41,253 bases of DNA from Streptomyces hayashii (GCF_024539815.1 NZ_JAHHIU010000127.1:1-41253), one strand, 5' to 3'. Counted from the first letter of the stretch, positions 7,424 through 16,200 are shown. Notes: generated by a model from the letters alone, not told the origin. Made by a program: numbers and translations.

Positions 7424-8770
7424 GTGTCCGAGGTGTCCGAGGCTGAACTGGTGCTGCGCTCGACGCGCGTCGTCACCCCCGAGGGGACGCGCCCCGCCAC
7501 GGTGACGGTCGCCGGCGGCACGATCACGGCCGTCCTGGCCCACGACGCCCCCGTGCCCGCGGGCGCCCGCGTGGAGGACTTCGGCGACGACGTCCTGCTG
7601 CCCGGCCTGGTCGACACCCACGTGCACGTCAACGACCCCGGCCGCACCCACTGGGAGGGCTTCTGGACCGCCACCCGAGCGGCGGCGGCCGGCGGCGTCA
7701 CCACTCTCGTCGACATGCCCCTCAACTCCCTCCCGCCGACCACGACGGTCGACCATCTCCGCGTCAAGCAGCGGGTCGCCGCCGACAAGGCGCACATCGA
7801 CGTCGGCTTCTGGGGCGGCGCGCTGCCCGACAACGTCAAGGACCTGCGCCCGCTGCACGACAGCGGCGTCTTCGGCTTCAAGGCGTTCCTCTCCCCGTCG
7901 GGCGTGGACGAGTTCCCGCACCTCGACCAGGACGGTCTCGCCCGCTCCCTCGCCGAGATCGCCGGGTTCGACGGGCTGCTGATCGTGCACGCCGAGGACC
8001 CGCACCATCTCGCGGCCGCTCCGCAGCAGGCCGGACCCCGGTACGCGGACTTCCTGGCCAGCCGCCCGCGCGACGCCGAGGACACCGCGATCGCCCGGCT
8101 CATCGACCAGGCGAGGCGGCTGAACGCGCGCGTGCACGTGCTGCACCTCTCCTCCGGCGACGCGCTGCCGCTGATCGCCGCCGCCAAGGCCGACGGCGTC
8201 CGCGTCACCGTCGAGACCTGCCCGCACTACCTCACCCTCACGGCCGAGGAAGTGCCCGACGGCGCCAGCGAGTTCAAGTGCTGCCCGCCCATCCGCGAGG
8301 CGGCCAACCAGGACCTGCTCTGGCAGGCCCTCGCCGACGGCACGATCGACTGCGTGGTCACCGACCACTCCCCGTCCACCGCCGACCTGAAGACGGCCGA
8401 CTTCGCGACGGCGTGGGGCGGCATCTCCGGCCTGCAGCTCAGCCTCGCGGCCGTCTGGACCGAGGCGCGCAGGCGGGGCCACGGCCTGGAGGACGTCGTG
8501 CGCTGGATGTCCGCCCGCACCGCCGCCCTGGCCGGACTCTCCCGCAAGGGCGCGATCGAGGCGGGCCGCGACGCCGACTTCGCCGTCCTCGCCCCCGACG
8601 AGTCCTTCACCGTCGACCCGGCCGCCCTCCAGCACCGCAACCCGGTCACGGCGTACGCCGGGCGGACCCTGTACGGCGTCGTGAAGTCCACCTGGCTGCG
8701 CGGCGAACGCATCGTCGCCGACGGCGAGTTCACCGAACCGAAGGGCCGGCTCCTCACCTGCACCCCCTGA
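7424..8770 (+). CDS. allB: Allantoinase
   Basis: A 448-residue amidohydrolase that opens the hydantoin ring of allantoin to allantoate. The metal site is visible: VDTHVHVND (H66, H68), the carboxylated lysine in FGFKAFLSPSG (K153), IVHAEDPHH, VLHLSSGDALPL and the catalytic VVTDHSP aspartate. Together with the LYGVVKSTWLRGERI ending these separate allantoinase from dihydropyrimidinases. The start at GTG 7424 follows GAGAGG. It is followed 69 nt downstream by allantoicase in the same direction, giving an allB-alc operon that carries out two successive steps of ureide catabolism. Confidence 0.97.
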   Translation: MSEVSEAELVLRSTRVVTPEGTRPATVTVAGGTITAVLAHDAPVPAGARVEDFGDDVLLPGLVDTHVHVNDPGRTHWEGFWTATRAAAAGGVTTLVDMPLNSLPPTTTVDHLRVKQRVAADKAHIDVGFWGGALPDNVKDLRPLHDSGVFGFKAFLSPSGVDEFPHLDQDGLARSLAEIAGFDGLLIVHAEDPHHLAAAPQQAGPRYADFLASRPRDAEDTAIARLIDQARRLNARVHVLHLSSGDALPLIAAAKADGVRVTVETCPHYLTLTAEEVPDGASEFKCCPPIREAANQDLLWQALADGTIDCVVTDHSPSTADLKTADFATAWGGISGLQLSLAAVWTEARRRGHGLEDVVRWMSARTAALAGLSRKGAIEAGRDADFAVLAPDESFTVDPAALQHRNPVTAYAGRTLYGVVKSTWLRGERIVADGEFTEPKGRLLTCTP

Positions 8771-8839
8771 CGTCGCGCACCGCGACGCCCCGCACCGGTA
8801 CCCGCACCGGCCGACCTCCGAAAGGCAGACCTGATCACC

Positions 8840-9955
8840 GTGACGGCGATACAGAGCTTCACCGGCGACGCGAACCCCTACGGCGGCGGCGACCCGTACG
8901 CGGACTACCGCACCGCCGACTTCCCCTTCACCCGGCACACCGACCTCGCCGACCGGCGGCTCGGCGCCGCGGTCGTCGCCGCCAACGACGAGTTCTTCGC
9001 CCAGCGGGAGAACCTGCTGCTGCCCGGCCCCGCGGAGTTCGACCCGGAGCACTTCGGGCACAAGGGCAAGATCATGGACGGCTGGGAGACGCGCCGCAGG
9101 CGAGGGGCCGGCGCCGAGCACCCGTGGCCCGCGCCCGAGGACCACGACTGGGCGCTCGTCCGGCTCGGCGCGCCCGGGGTGATCCGGGGCATCGTCGTCG
9201 ACACGGCCCACTTCCGCGGCAACTACCCGCAGGCGGTGTCGGTCGAAGGCGCCCGGCTGTCCGGCTCGCCGTCCCCGCAGGACCTCCTCGGCGACGACGT
9301 GAAGTGGACGACGCTCGTCCCGCGCACGCCCGTCGGCGGCCACGCGGCGAACGGTTTCCCGGTGACGGTGGAGCAGTGCTTCACGCACCTGCGGGTCAAC
9401 CAGCACCCCGACGGCGGCATCGCCCGGCTGCGCGTGCACGGCGAGATCGTCCCCGACCCCGAGTGGCTGGCCGTCCTCGGCGCGTTCGACGTCGTCGCCC
9501 TGGAGAACGGGGGCCGGGCGGAGGACGCGTCGAACCTCTTCTACTCGCCTGCCTCGAACACCATCCAGCCCGGCCGCTCCCACAAGATGGACGACGGCTG
9601 GGAGACCCGACGACGGCGTGACCAGGGCAACGACTGGATCCGCTACCGCCTGACGGCCCAGGCGCGGATCCGCGCCGTCGAGATCGACACGGCGTACCTC
9701 AAGGGCAACAGCGCCGGCTGGGCCTCGGTGTCGGTCAGGGACGGCGAGGACGGCGAGTGGACGCAGATCCTCCCGCGCACCCGTCTGCAGCCCGACACCA
9801 ATCACCGCTTCGTCCTGCCGGGCCCCGCCGTCGGCACCCACGCGCGCCTGGACATCTACCCCGACGGCGGCATCTCCCGGCTGCGTCTGTTCGGCTCCCT
9901 CACCGAAGCGGGCGCGGCGGCCCTGACCGCCCGCCACCAGGAACTGAGCGGCTGA
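8840..9955 (+). CDS. alc: Allantoicase
   Basis: A 371-residue enzyme hydrolysing allantoate to ureidoglycolate and urea. It is built of two homologous jelly-roll domains, as known for the family. The signature MDGWETRRRR occurs at residues 79-88 and again as MDDGWETRRRR at 250-260, each followed by a W-containing strand and an AHFRGN/AYLKGN segment. Each half ends with a PDGGI-RLR motif. The start GTG 8840 gives MTAIQSFTGDANPYGGGDPY. It is the second gene of the allB operon. The downstream ureidoglycolate lyase step is not encoded nearby. Confidence 0.97.
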   Translation: MTAIQSFTGDANPYGGGDPYADYRTADFPFTRHTDLADRRLGAAVVAANDEFFAQRENLLLPGPAEFDPEHFGHKGKIMDGWETRRRRGAGAEHPWPAPEDHDWALVRLGAPGVIRGIVVDTAHFRGNYPQAVSVEGARLSGSPSPQDLLGDDVKWTTLVPRTPVGGHAANGFPVTVEQCFTHLRVNQHPDGGIARLRVHGEIVPDPEWLAVLGAFDVVALENGGRAEDASNLFYSPASNTIQPGRSHKMDDGWETRRRRDQGNDWIRYRLTAQARIRAVEIDTAYLKGNSAGWASVSVRDGEDGEWTQILPRTRLQPDTNHRFVLPGPAVGTHARLDIYPDGGISRLRLFGSLTEAGAAALTARHQELSG

Positions 9956-10041
9956 ACCGGCCGCCGGTCGGGGTTCACGCCGGGCACGGGCCCGGGACAG
10001 GGGGCAGGACCGGCGTGCAGAAGCGGGCGGGCAGGGCCGGC

Positions 10042-10075
10042 GGGCATAGCCGGGAGCAGGGCATAGCCGGGAGCA
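10042..10075. repeat. 17-bp direct tandem repeat and related purine-rich repeats
   Basis: GGGCATAGCCGGGAGCA is repeated exactly twice, then runs into degenerate copies of an AGCAGGGACGGG-type unit up to about 10118. It lies between alc and the AIM24 gene. No function can be read from it. Confidence 0.8.
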
Positions 10076-10123
10076 GAGCAGGGACGGGAGGAGAGCAGGG
10101 ACGGGAGCAGGGACGGGGGTGAG

Positions 10124-10996
10124 GTGTGCGGAGTGCGGAACTCTTTCCTCCGCCTCCCGCGTTCTTCCTCCGTGACCCTTCAGCAAGAGATCGTCGGCAA
10201 CGCCATGCAGATGGCGGTCGTCAGCCTGCAGCCCGGCCAGACCGTGTACTGCGAGGCCGGAAAGTTCCTGTTCAAGACGGTCGACGTGACCATGGAGACC
10301 CGACTGGGCGGCCCGTCGGGCGGCGGCGGTCAGCAGCCGCAGGGCGGCGGCGCCGGGAGCGGCGGCATGGGCGGCATGCTGCGCCAGGCGATGGGCACCG
10401 CCATGCAGGTCGGTCAGCGCGCCCTGGCCGGCGAGTCGCTGGCGTTCCAGTACTTCACCGCCCGGGGCGGCGAGGGCACGGTCGGCTTCGCGGGCGTCCT
10501 CCCCGGCGAGATGCGGGCGCTGGAACTCGACGGCACGCGCGCGTGGTTCGCCGAGAAGGACGCCTTCGTGGCCGCCGAGTCCACCGTCGACTTCGGCATC
10601 GCCTTCCAGGGCGGCCGCACCGGCATGAAGGGCGGCGAGGGCTTCGTCCTGGAGAAGTTCACCGGCCGCGGCACGGTGATCATCGCCGGCGCCGGCAACT
10701 TCATCGACCTGGACCCGGCCGACTTCGGCGGCCGCATCGAGGTCGACACGGGCTGCGTGGTCGCCTTCGAGGAGGGCATCCGGTACGGCGTCCAGCGCGT
10801 CGGCGGTCTCAACCGTCAGGGGATCATGAACGCGGTGTTCGGCGGCGAGGGCCTGTCGCTGGCGACCCTGGAGGGCAGCGGCCGCGTCATCCTGCAGTCG
10901 CTCACCATCGAGGGTCTCGCCAACGCGCTGAAGAAGGCGCAGGGCGGCGACAAGCAGGGGCCCACGGGAGGGCTGTTCTCCACCAACGCCGGCTGA
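10124..10996 (+). CDS. AIM24 / TIGR00266 family protein
   Basis: The recognisable domain starts with MTLQQEIVGNAMQMAVVSLQ and continues with PGQTVYCEAGKFLFK, METRLGG, a glycine-rich loop and LAGESLAFQYFTARGGEGTVGFAG. This is the beta-rich fold of TIGR00266/AIM24 proteins, whose bacterial function is unknown. From GTG 10124 the protein is 290 residues; an internal GTG at 10172 gives 274 residues and begins right at the conserved domain, but has no ribosome binding site, while 10124 follows GGGGGTGAG. The first 16 residues look non-conserved. Residues ~67-88 are Gly/Gln-rich. No membrane segment or signal peptide is seen. Confidence 0.85.
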   Translation: MCGVRNSFLRLPRSSSVTLQQEIVGNAMQMAVVSLQPGQTVYCEAGKFLFKTVDVTMETRLGGPSGGGGQQPQGGGAGSGGMGGMLRQAMGTAMQVGQRALAGESLAFQYFTARGGEGTVGFAGVLPGEMRALELDGTRAWFAEKDAFVAAESTVDFGIAFQGGRTGMKGGEGFVLEKFTGRGTVIIAGAGNFIDLDPADFGGRIEVDTGCVVAFEEGIRYGVQRVGGLNRQGIMNAVFGGEGLSLATLEGSGRVILQSLTIEGLANALKKAQGGDKQGPTGGLFSTNAG

Positions 10997-11095
10997 CCCC
11001 GAGCCGGAGTCTCCCCACGACGACGGGGGACTTCGCCCGGGGGCGCGCTGCCCACGGCGTTCCCGCAGGTCCGCGGTGTCCCGCGGAGGTGCATA

Positions 11096-11302
11096 ATGCC
11101 GGGCGTGACTCCAGAGACGGTCCGTCCCCGATGGTGGTCCGCCCTGCGCGGCTTCGTGTTCTTCCTGGTGGGCGGTGCCTTGGGCGCCTTCGCCTACGCG
11201 GCGGTCTCCCGTCGTCCGGGCGGGGTGCCGTGGGGCTGGGTGGTGTTCGGGGCGCTGGTGTGCGCGGCGGTCGGCGCCCTGTCTCCGAGGCGCCGCCGTT
11301 GA
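11096..11302 (+). CDS. Small two-helix membrane protein
   Basis: A 68-residue ORF. GGAGGT lies 7 nt before ATG 11096, a strong ribosome binding site. Two hydrophobic segments at about residues 19-37 (GFVFFLVGGALGAFAYAAV) and 46-62 (GWVVFGALVCAAVGAL) are separated by a short loop with RRPGG. The protein ends in PRRRR, so the tail is probably cytoplasmic. No family recognised. It stands alone between the AIM24 gene and the convergent esterase gene. Confidence 0.6.
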   Translation: MPGVTPETVRPRWWSALRGFVFFLVGGALGAFAYAAVSRRPGGVPWGWVVFGALVCAAVGALSPRRRR

Positions 11303-11391
11303 GCCGTGCGCCGCGCGACGCGTTCCTCGCGCCGGGCGGGGGGGCAAGCGGGCGGCGGGCAGCCGGGCATGCCGGCATCACGGTGAGACAC

Positions 11392-11448
11392 GAAGACCGT
11401 CCGACGTGCGGTGCGGCCCTGGACGGCTCCACCGCACCGGAGGTCTTC
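11392..11448. terminator. Nested hairpin between convergent genes
   Basis: An outer stem GAAGACC (11392-11398) with GGTCTTC (11442-11448) encloses an inner stem GTGCGGTG (11406-11413) with CACCGCAC (11430-11437). It lies between the small membrane protein gene and the leftward esterase gene, so a bidirectional terminator is the simplest reading. There is no U-tract and the internal loops are large. Confidence 0.4.
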
Positions 11449-11498
11449 GCCATGATCGAGCGCAGGCGAGCGCAGGCGAGCGCCGACACCGCTCGTGA

Positions 11499-12770
11499 TC
11501 AATGCACCTGGTCGCGAGAGACGTCCCTGACGAACACGATCCCGTCGTGCGCGTCGAGGTGGGCCGGGTCGAGGGGGGCGTAGCCGAACCAGGGGGAGAC
11601 CCGGGGCGCGGGCCGCGGGTCGCCGAGCGAGGCGGCCAGCCGGGAGGCGTCGACCAGGCAGCGGTCCCGCTCCAGCGCGTACAGGCGGCCCTCGACGGTG
11701 TCCGGGGGCGGGGCGTCCACTCCGTGACGCCGGATCGTGCCGAGGGCGGTCGCCAGGACGGCGTACTCCTCGCCGAGCCGGGCGCTCACCAGCGCGCCGG
11801 CGCTCCACCACTGCACCGGCCCCTGCCACATCCGCATCGTGCTCTTCTCCCGCTGGAGGTGGGCGTTGTGGGCGTGGACGAGGACCGGGCCCCGAGCGGC
11901 GAGGGCGAGGAGGTTGTCGGCCATCATCGCGTCGCGCAGCGCGCACAGCCGGGCCATGCGGGCGGGTGAGGCGTCGGCCATGGCGTGGTGGTAGCGCAGC
12001 AGACCGGTGGCGGTGCGGGCGTACAGGCGGGCCCGGTCCCACTGGTCCCGCGAGGTCGCCGTGATCAGATGGGGCGACTGTGTGTCGAGCAGGGCCGCCA
12101 GTTCGTCGGCGAGCAGCCGCAGTCGGCCGGCCTCGGCCGACCGTCCCGCCGACCGGGACGGGTCCGTCATCGCCGCGGGGTCGGTCCACCGGTCGTCGGC
12201 GCCGAGCAGAGTGTCGAGCTCCTGCGCTCCGCAGGGCAGCAGGTCCGCGTCCACCCGGGCCGCGAGGCAGCCGTGGAGCGCGGTCAGGGCCTGCCGGGGG
12301 CTCGCCGCGTGGGTGATCTCCAGCGGCCCGTCGAAACCGGCGAAGCGCAGCCGCTCGGACGCGGGCCGCCCGTCGTTGTACCCCCGCATCCAGCGCACGA
12401 GCTCGCGGTTGGCCGCGGAGGCGCCCAGCCCCAGGTCGGGGTGGCTGAACCCGCGCTCCATGACCTCGTCGAGCGAGCCGGCGCCCGAGGCGACCCAGTC
12501 GTCCACGACCAGGCCCTTCAGACAGTCGCTCTCGACCGCGATCGTCCGGTAGCCCTCCTCCTCGACGAGCCGGCGGAAGACGTCGTTGCGCACGTCGAGC
12601 AGCGTCTCCTCGCCGTGGGTCGGCTCGCCCAGGGCGAGCAGCCGCGGCCGCGCCGGGAGCAGCCCCATGACGGCGGCCGCCTCGACGGGCCGAGCGAGGT
12701 CTTCGATGTCGGTGGACCCGGCGGACCCGGACCCTGTGAACCCGGTGGACCCGGTGAAGTCGTTGGCCAT
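11499..12770 (-). CDS. Erythromycin esterase family protein
   Basis: A 423-residue protein of the erythromycin esterase/succinoglycan biosynthesis (EreA-like) family. The conserved LLALGEPTHGEETLLDVRND (with the proposed catalytic His), a TIAVESD strand, FAGFDGP, and VLVHAHNAHLQRE are all present. Ere enzymes hydrolyse macrolide lactones, but most actinobacterial members have unknown substrates. The start was placed at ATG 12770 (MANDFTGST), because the longer frame from 12830 would cover the divergent regulator's promoter. Residues 4-20 come from an imperfect 9-bp DNA repeat (FTGSTGFTGSGSAGST). It is divergent from the double-MerR regulator with a 58-bp gap, so regulation by it is likely. 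Confidence 0.88.
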   Translation of the reverse strand: MANDFTGSTGFTGSGSAGSTDIEDLARPVEAAAVMGLLPARPRLLALGEPTHGEETLLDVRNDVFRRLVEEEGYRTIAVESDCLKGLVVDDWVASGAGSLDEVMERGFSHPDLGLGASAANRELVRWMRGYNDGRPASERLRFAGFDGPLEITHAASPRQALTALHGCLAARVDADLLPCGAQELDTLLGADDRWTDPAAMTDPSRSAGRSAEAGRLRLLADELAALLDTQSPHLITATSRDQWDRARLYARTATGLLRYHHAMADASPARMARLCALRDAMMADNLLALAARGPVLVHAHNAHLQREKSTMRMWQGPVQWWSAGALVSARLGEEYAVLATALGTIRRHGVDAPPPDTVEGRLYALERDRCLVDASRLAASLGDPRPAPRVSPWFGYAPLDPAHLDAHDGIVFVRDVSRDQVH

Positions 12771-12828
12771 GCATGAAACGCTATCGTTGAAGTCCCGGTG
12801 TAAACTTTCCCGCGATTTCGGCAGGACC
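12771..12828. promoter_or_regulatory. Compact divergent promoter of esterase and MerR regulator
   Basis: This 58-bp gap separates two divergent start codons. It contains AAGT at 12790-12793 and ACTT at 12804-12807 as the ends of an 18-bp weak dyad, the usual size for a MerR-family operator set between promoter hexamers. No confident -35/-10 pair was found. Confidence 0.4.
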
Positions 12829-13563
12829 ATGGGATCAAAGCTTCAAAACGACCGACGGCTGCGGCCGATCGACCTGGCCCGCGCGCACGGTCTGTCCACG
12901 CAGGCCGTCAGGAACTACGAGGAGGCCGGCATCCTCCCGGCCGCAGGGCGCACGCCCCACGGCTATCGCGCCTACACCTCGCTGCACGCCGGAGCGCTGC
13001 GGGCTTTTCTCGCCCTGGTCCCCGGTCATGGTCACCGGACGGCGACAGCGATCATGCGGGCGGCCAACGAAGGCGCCGTCGACGAGGCGCTGCGCCTCGT
13101 CGACGACAGCCATGTCCAGCTCCGTGACGACCGGCGGACCCTGGAGGCGGTCGAGCGGGCCCTGCGCGGCCTGGAGCCGGGCGCCGGGGCCGAGGCGGCC
13201 GACGACCGCTCGGGGCCGGCCGGCAGGTTCATCGGGCGGCTGGCGGCGGAACTGGGCATCCGGCCCGCGACGCTGCGTGCCTGGGAGCGCGCCGGGCTGG
13301 TGCGCCCGCGCCGCGACGCGCGGACCGGCTACCGGGTCTACGACGAGGCCGACGCGCGGGACGCCCGGCTGGCCCACCAGCTCAGGCGCGGCGGCTACCT
13401 CCTGGAGCAGATAGCCCCGCTGATCGCCCGGGTGCGGGAGGCCGGCGGGACGGAGCCGCTGGAGGCCGCCCTTCCCGACTGGCGGGCCCGGGTCTCCGCC
13501 CGGGGGCGGGCGATGCTGACCGGGGCGGCCGAGCTGGAGGCGTACCTCCGCGAACGCGACTGA
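12829..13563 (+). CDS. MerR family regulator with two MerR DNA-binding domains (TioE-like)
   Basis: A 244-residue regulator with two successive MerR-type winged helices. The first spans about residues 6-75 (IDLARAHGLSTQAVRNYEEAGILPAAGRTPHGYRAYT); the second spans about 130-200 (FIGRLAAELGIRPATLRAWERAGLVRPRRDARTGYRVYD). Both have the RNYEEAG/RAWERAG recognition helix and the RxYxxx wing. Ordinary MerR proteins have one such domain per monomer. This layout matches what is called the TioE family. ATG 12829 is preceded by AGGA. It is divergent from the erythromycin-esterase-like gene and likely controls it and itself. Confidence 0.88.
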   Translation: MGSKLQNDRRLRPIDLARAHGLSTQAVRNYEEAGILPAAGRTPHGYRAYTSLHAGALRAFLALVPGHGHRTATAIMRAANEGAVDEALRLVDDSHVQLRDDRRTLEAVERALRGLEPGAGAEAADDRSGPAGRFIGRLAAELGIRPATLRAWERAGLVRPRRDARTGYRVYDEADARDARLAHQLRRGGYLLEQIAPLIARVREAGGTEPLEAALPDWRARVSARGRAMLTGAAELEAYLRERD

Positions 13564-13569
13564 CCCGCG

Positions 13570-13689
13570 CACCCCGGTCTCCGCTCGCTCCGGCCTCCGC
13601 ACCCCGGTCTCCGCTCGCTCCGGCCTCCGCACCCCGGTCTCCGCTCGCTCCGGCCTCCGCACCCCGGTCTCCGTGTGCCCGGGCCTCCG
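13570..13689. repeat. 30-bp tandem repeat, four copies
   Basis: Three exact 30-bp units (13570-13599, 13600-13629, 13630-13659), each starting CACCCCGGTCTCCGCTCGCT, are followed by a diverged fourth unit (13660-13689). The array begins 7 nt after the MerR stop codon. There are no spacers, so it is not a CRISPR array. Confidence 0.95.
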
Positions 13690-13778
13690 CTCGGCCCTGC
13701 GATCCGCTCCGGTCGAGAGTTCCTCCGGGCCGAAAGTAGACCGCCGCTACGACTTCGGTCGCTCGTCGCGTCCCTTCG

Positions 13779-13796
13779 GTGGACGATCGCGTCCAC
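13779..13796. promoter_or_regulatory. Perfect dyad upstream of the histidine kinase gene
   Basis: GTGGACG-ATCG-CGTCCAC has 7-bp arms and ends 41 nt before the kinase start. It could be an operator (for example for the cognate response regulator) or a short hairpin. Confidence 0.4.
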
Positions 13797-13837
13797 GGGG
13801 AGGTGACGGGATCGCGCACTGCGTAGATTTGCCGACC

Positions 13838-15091
13838 ATGCGGACAGACGACGAGGCGGCGCCGGCGGCGCCCTGGTTCACGGGACGCCGGTGGCTGCTG
13901 CCGTCCGCCCTGGTCGCCGGACTGGACCCGGACGGCGAGCACTCCGGGCGGCCGCACCGGCGCACCGCACGCGACTGGGCCGTGGACACCTCCTGCTTCC
14001 TCCTGGCGGTGGCGGTCGGGCTGGTCGTGGCGGACTCGTTCCCCGCGGAACGCGACCTCTCGGGCGTCTTCGCCGCGGCGGACCAGACGCTGGGCATCCT
14101 GGCCTGCGCGGCAGTCTGGCTGCGCCGCCGGTGGCCGCTCGCCCTGGCGGTCACGATGGTGCCCCTCGGCTTCCTGTCGACGACCTCGGCCGGCGCCTGC
14201 ACGGTCGCCCTCTTCACCCTCGCCGTGCACCGGCCGTTCCGGTACATCGCCTGGGTCGGCGGTGCCGAGATCGCCCTCATCCCGCTCCTCGCCTGGGCGC
14301 GCCCGGACCCCACGCTCGCCTACGGGCCGTCGGTGGCGTGGAGCGTGCTGTTCACCGTCACCACCATCGGCTGGGGCATGTTCGTCCGCTCCAAGCGGCA
14401 GTTGATCCTGAGTCTGCGCGACCGGGCCCGGCGCGCCGAGACGGAGGCCCGGCTGCGCGCCGAGCAGGCGCAGCGGCTGGCCCGCGAGGCCATCGCCCGG
14501 GAGATGCACGACGTGCTCGCCCACCGGCTCACCCTGCTCAGCGTGCACGCCGGCGCACTGGAGTTCCGTCCCGACGCGCCCCGCGCCGAGATCGCGCGGG
14601 CGGCCGGCGTCATCCGCGAGAGCGCCCACGAGGCGCTGCAGGACCTCCGGGAGATCATCGGCGTCCTGCGGGCCGGCGAACCCGACGACACCGGACGCCC
14701 TCAGCCGACGCTCGCCGCCCTCGACGCGCTGGTCGCCGAGTCCCGCGAGGCCGGCATGAAGGTCACCCTCGACCAGCGGGTCGTCGACGCCGGGGCCGTC
14801 CCCGCCTCCGTCGGCCGCACCGCCTACCGCATCGCCCAGGAGGGCCTCACCAACGCCCGCAAGCACGCCCCCGGCGCGGAGGCCGCCGTCACCGTCACCG
14901 GCGGGCCCGGCGAGGGCCTCGTCGTGACCGTGCGCAACCCGGCCCCCGAGGGCGAGGCGCCGCCCGTCCCGGGCTCCGGCCAGGGGCTGATCGGCCTGAC
15001 CGAACGGGCGACGCTGGCCGGCGGACGGCTGGAGCACGGTCCCTCGCGGGACGGGGGGTTCGAAGTGCGCGCCTGGCTGCCGTGGGGGTGA
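13838..15091 (+). CDS. Sensor histidine kinase, NarL/HisKA_3 type
   Basis: A 417-residue sensor kinase. The N-terminal ~45 residues are cytoplasmic; about four to five hydrophobic segments lie between residues 50 and 181. A linker helix (residues ~185-215, rich in Arg/Glu) leads to the HisKA_3 dimerisation helix with EMHDVLAHRLTLLS (H224 the phospho-acceptor). A HATPase domain follows, with EGLTNARKHAP (N-box) and GQGLIGLTERATLAGG (G-box). ATG 13838 was chosen over the longer open frame because the region upstream is repeat and intergenic. It is followed 55 nt downstream by its response regulator. The signal is unknown. Confidence 0.93.
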   Translation: MRTDDEAAPAAPWFTGRRWLLPSALVAGLDPDGEHSGRPHRRTARDWAVDTSCFLLAVAVGLVVADSFPAERDLSGVFAAADQTLGILACAAVWLRRRWPLALAVTMVPLGFLSTTSAGACTVALFTLAVHRPFRYIAWVGGAEIALIPLLAWARPDPTLAYGPSVAWSVLFTVTTIGWGMFVRSKRQLILSLRDRARRAETEARLRAEQAQRLAREAIAREMHDVLAHRLTLLSVHAGALEFRPDAPRAEIARAAGVIRESAHEALQDLREIIGVLRAGEPDDTGRPQPTLAALDALVAESREAGMKVTLDQRVVDAGAVPASVGRTAYRIAQEGLTNARKHAPGAEAAVTVTGGPGEGLVVTVRNPAPEGEAPPVPGSGQGLIGLTERATLAGGRLEHGPSRDGGFEVRAWLPWG

Positions 15092-15146
15092 ACCCTCCCT
15101 GTCCGGGGCGGCAACTCGCGGGCCGCAACCGTGATTACGTAGCCCC

Positions 15147-15857
15147 ATGACTGCGATCAGGCTCCTCCTCGTCGACGACGACCCTCTGGTGCGGGCCGGT
15201 CTGGCCTTCATGATGGGAGGCGCCGACGACATCGAGATCGTCGGCGAGGCCGCCGACGGAGGAGAGGTCGAGGACCTCGTGGAGCGCACCCGCCCCGACG
15301 TCGTCCTGATGGACATCCGCATGCCGGCCGTGGACGGCATCACCGCCACGCAACGACTGCGCTCCCGCGCGGACGCTCCGCAGGTCGTCGTGCTCACCAC
15401 CTTCCACGCCGACGAACAGGTGCTGCGGGCGCTGCGCGCGGGCGCGGCCGGGTTCGTCCTCAAGGACACCCCGCCCGCCGAGATCGTCGAGGCGGTACGG
15501 CGGGTGGCGGCCGGCGATCCGGTCCTGTCGCCCACGGTCATGCGGCAGTTGATGGCTCACGCGGCCGGCACGACCGCCGACACCCGGCGCGCCCACGCGC
15601 GCGTGCGGCTCGCGGCCCTGGGCGAACGCGAGCGGGAGGTGGCCGTCGCGGTCGGCCGCGGTCTGTCCAACGCCGACGTCGCCGCCGAGCTGTTCATGAG
15701 CGTCGCCACCGTGAAGGCGCACGTCTCCAGGACCCTGGCCAAGCTCGGTCTCGACAACCGGGTGCAGATCGCGCTGCTGGCCTACGACGCAGGTCTCCTC
15801 GACGAGCGGGCGAGCGACCCGACGGGCGAGGAACGCAGCCCCGGCGGACACCACTAG
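15147..15857 (+). CDS. NarL/FixJ family response regulator
   Basis: A 236-residue regulator with an N-terminal receiver domain (acidic D10-D12, phospho-acceptor D56 in LMDIRMP, T84-T85 switch, K106 in VLKDTPP). A C-terminal LuxR-type helix-turn-helix follows (LGEREREVAVAVGRGLSNADVAAEL, then SVATVKAHVSRTLAKLG). The linker between them is longer than usual (HARVRLAALG). It is encoded with the kinase at 13838 as a two-component system. Possible targets include the dyad at 13779-13796. Confidence 0.95.
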   Translation: MTAIRLLLVDDDPLVRAGLAFMMGGADDIEIVGEAADGGEVEDLVERTRPDVVLMDIRMPAVDGITATQRLRSRADAPQVVVLTTFHADEQVLRALRAGAAGFVLKDTPPAEIVEAVRRVAAGDPVLSPTVMRQLMAHAAGTTADTRRAHARVRLAALGEREREVAVAVGRGLSNADVAAELFMSVATVKAHVSRTLAKLGLDNRVQIALLAYDAGLLDERASDPTGEERSPGGHH

Positions 15858-16200
15858 CCGCACCCTGGGCCGCCGGGATCACCGTGCCGCCGGGCCGCCC
15901 TGTCGTCGAACTGCTGGGGTCCGAGTCGCTGCCGTGCCGCCGGGGTCGCCGCCGCGGCGCGAGGTCGGCGCGCACGGGGAGGCGGCGTCGATCGGTCGAC
16001 CGCATCCGGTCACGGCAGTACGACGGCCCGTGGCGCGTGGCGCATCCCCCGCCGCCCGGCGGCGAGCGGCGACGAGTCCACGTCGGCGTCCCGTCGGCCT
16101 TCCGCCGCTTCCCGTTCGGCCCGCACCGGGGCCATGGCTCGGCCGGGCGGACGGTCGGTCGTCGCGTTGCTCGCTCGGCGTGCCGGGGCGGGGCGGGCGC
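15858..16200. other. 343-bp convergent intergenic region without a gene
   Basis: It lies between the convergent response regulator and dehydrogenase genes. Several short G/C dyads exist, for example CGCCGCC and GGCGGCG around 16050, but none is a convincing terminator. No ORF with a supporting ribosome binding site was seen. Confidence 0.6.

Noticed and set aside
7367..11347. 1326-codon open frame on the minus strand across allB, alc and the AIM24 gene
   Set aside because: It is antisense to three well-recognised genes and its sequence is the low-complexity Arg/Gly/Ala/Val type produced by reading G/C-rich genes in another frame.
13570..13689. CRISPR-like array
   Set aside because: The 30-bp units are directly adjacent with no spacers and no cas genes are near; it is a plain tandem repeat.
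16040..16065. CGCCGCC-C-GGCGGCG as a terminator after the response regulator gene
   Set aside because: The loop would be one base, too tight for a normal hairpin, and the site is about 190 bp past the stop.
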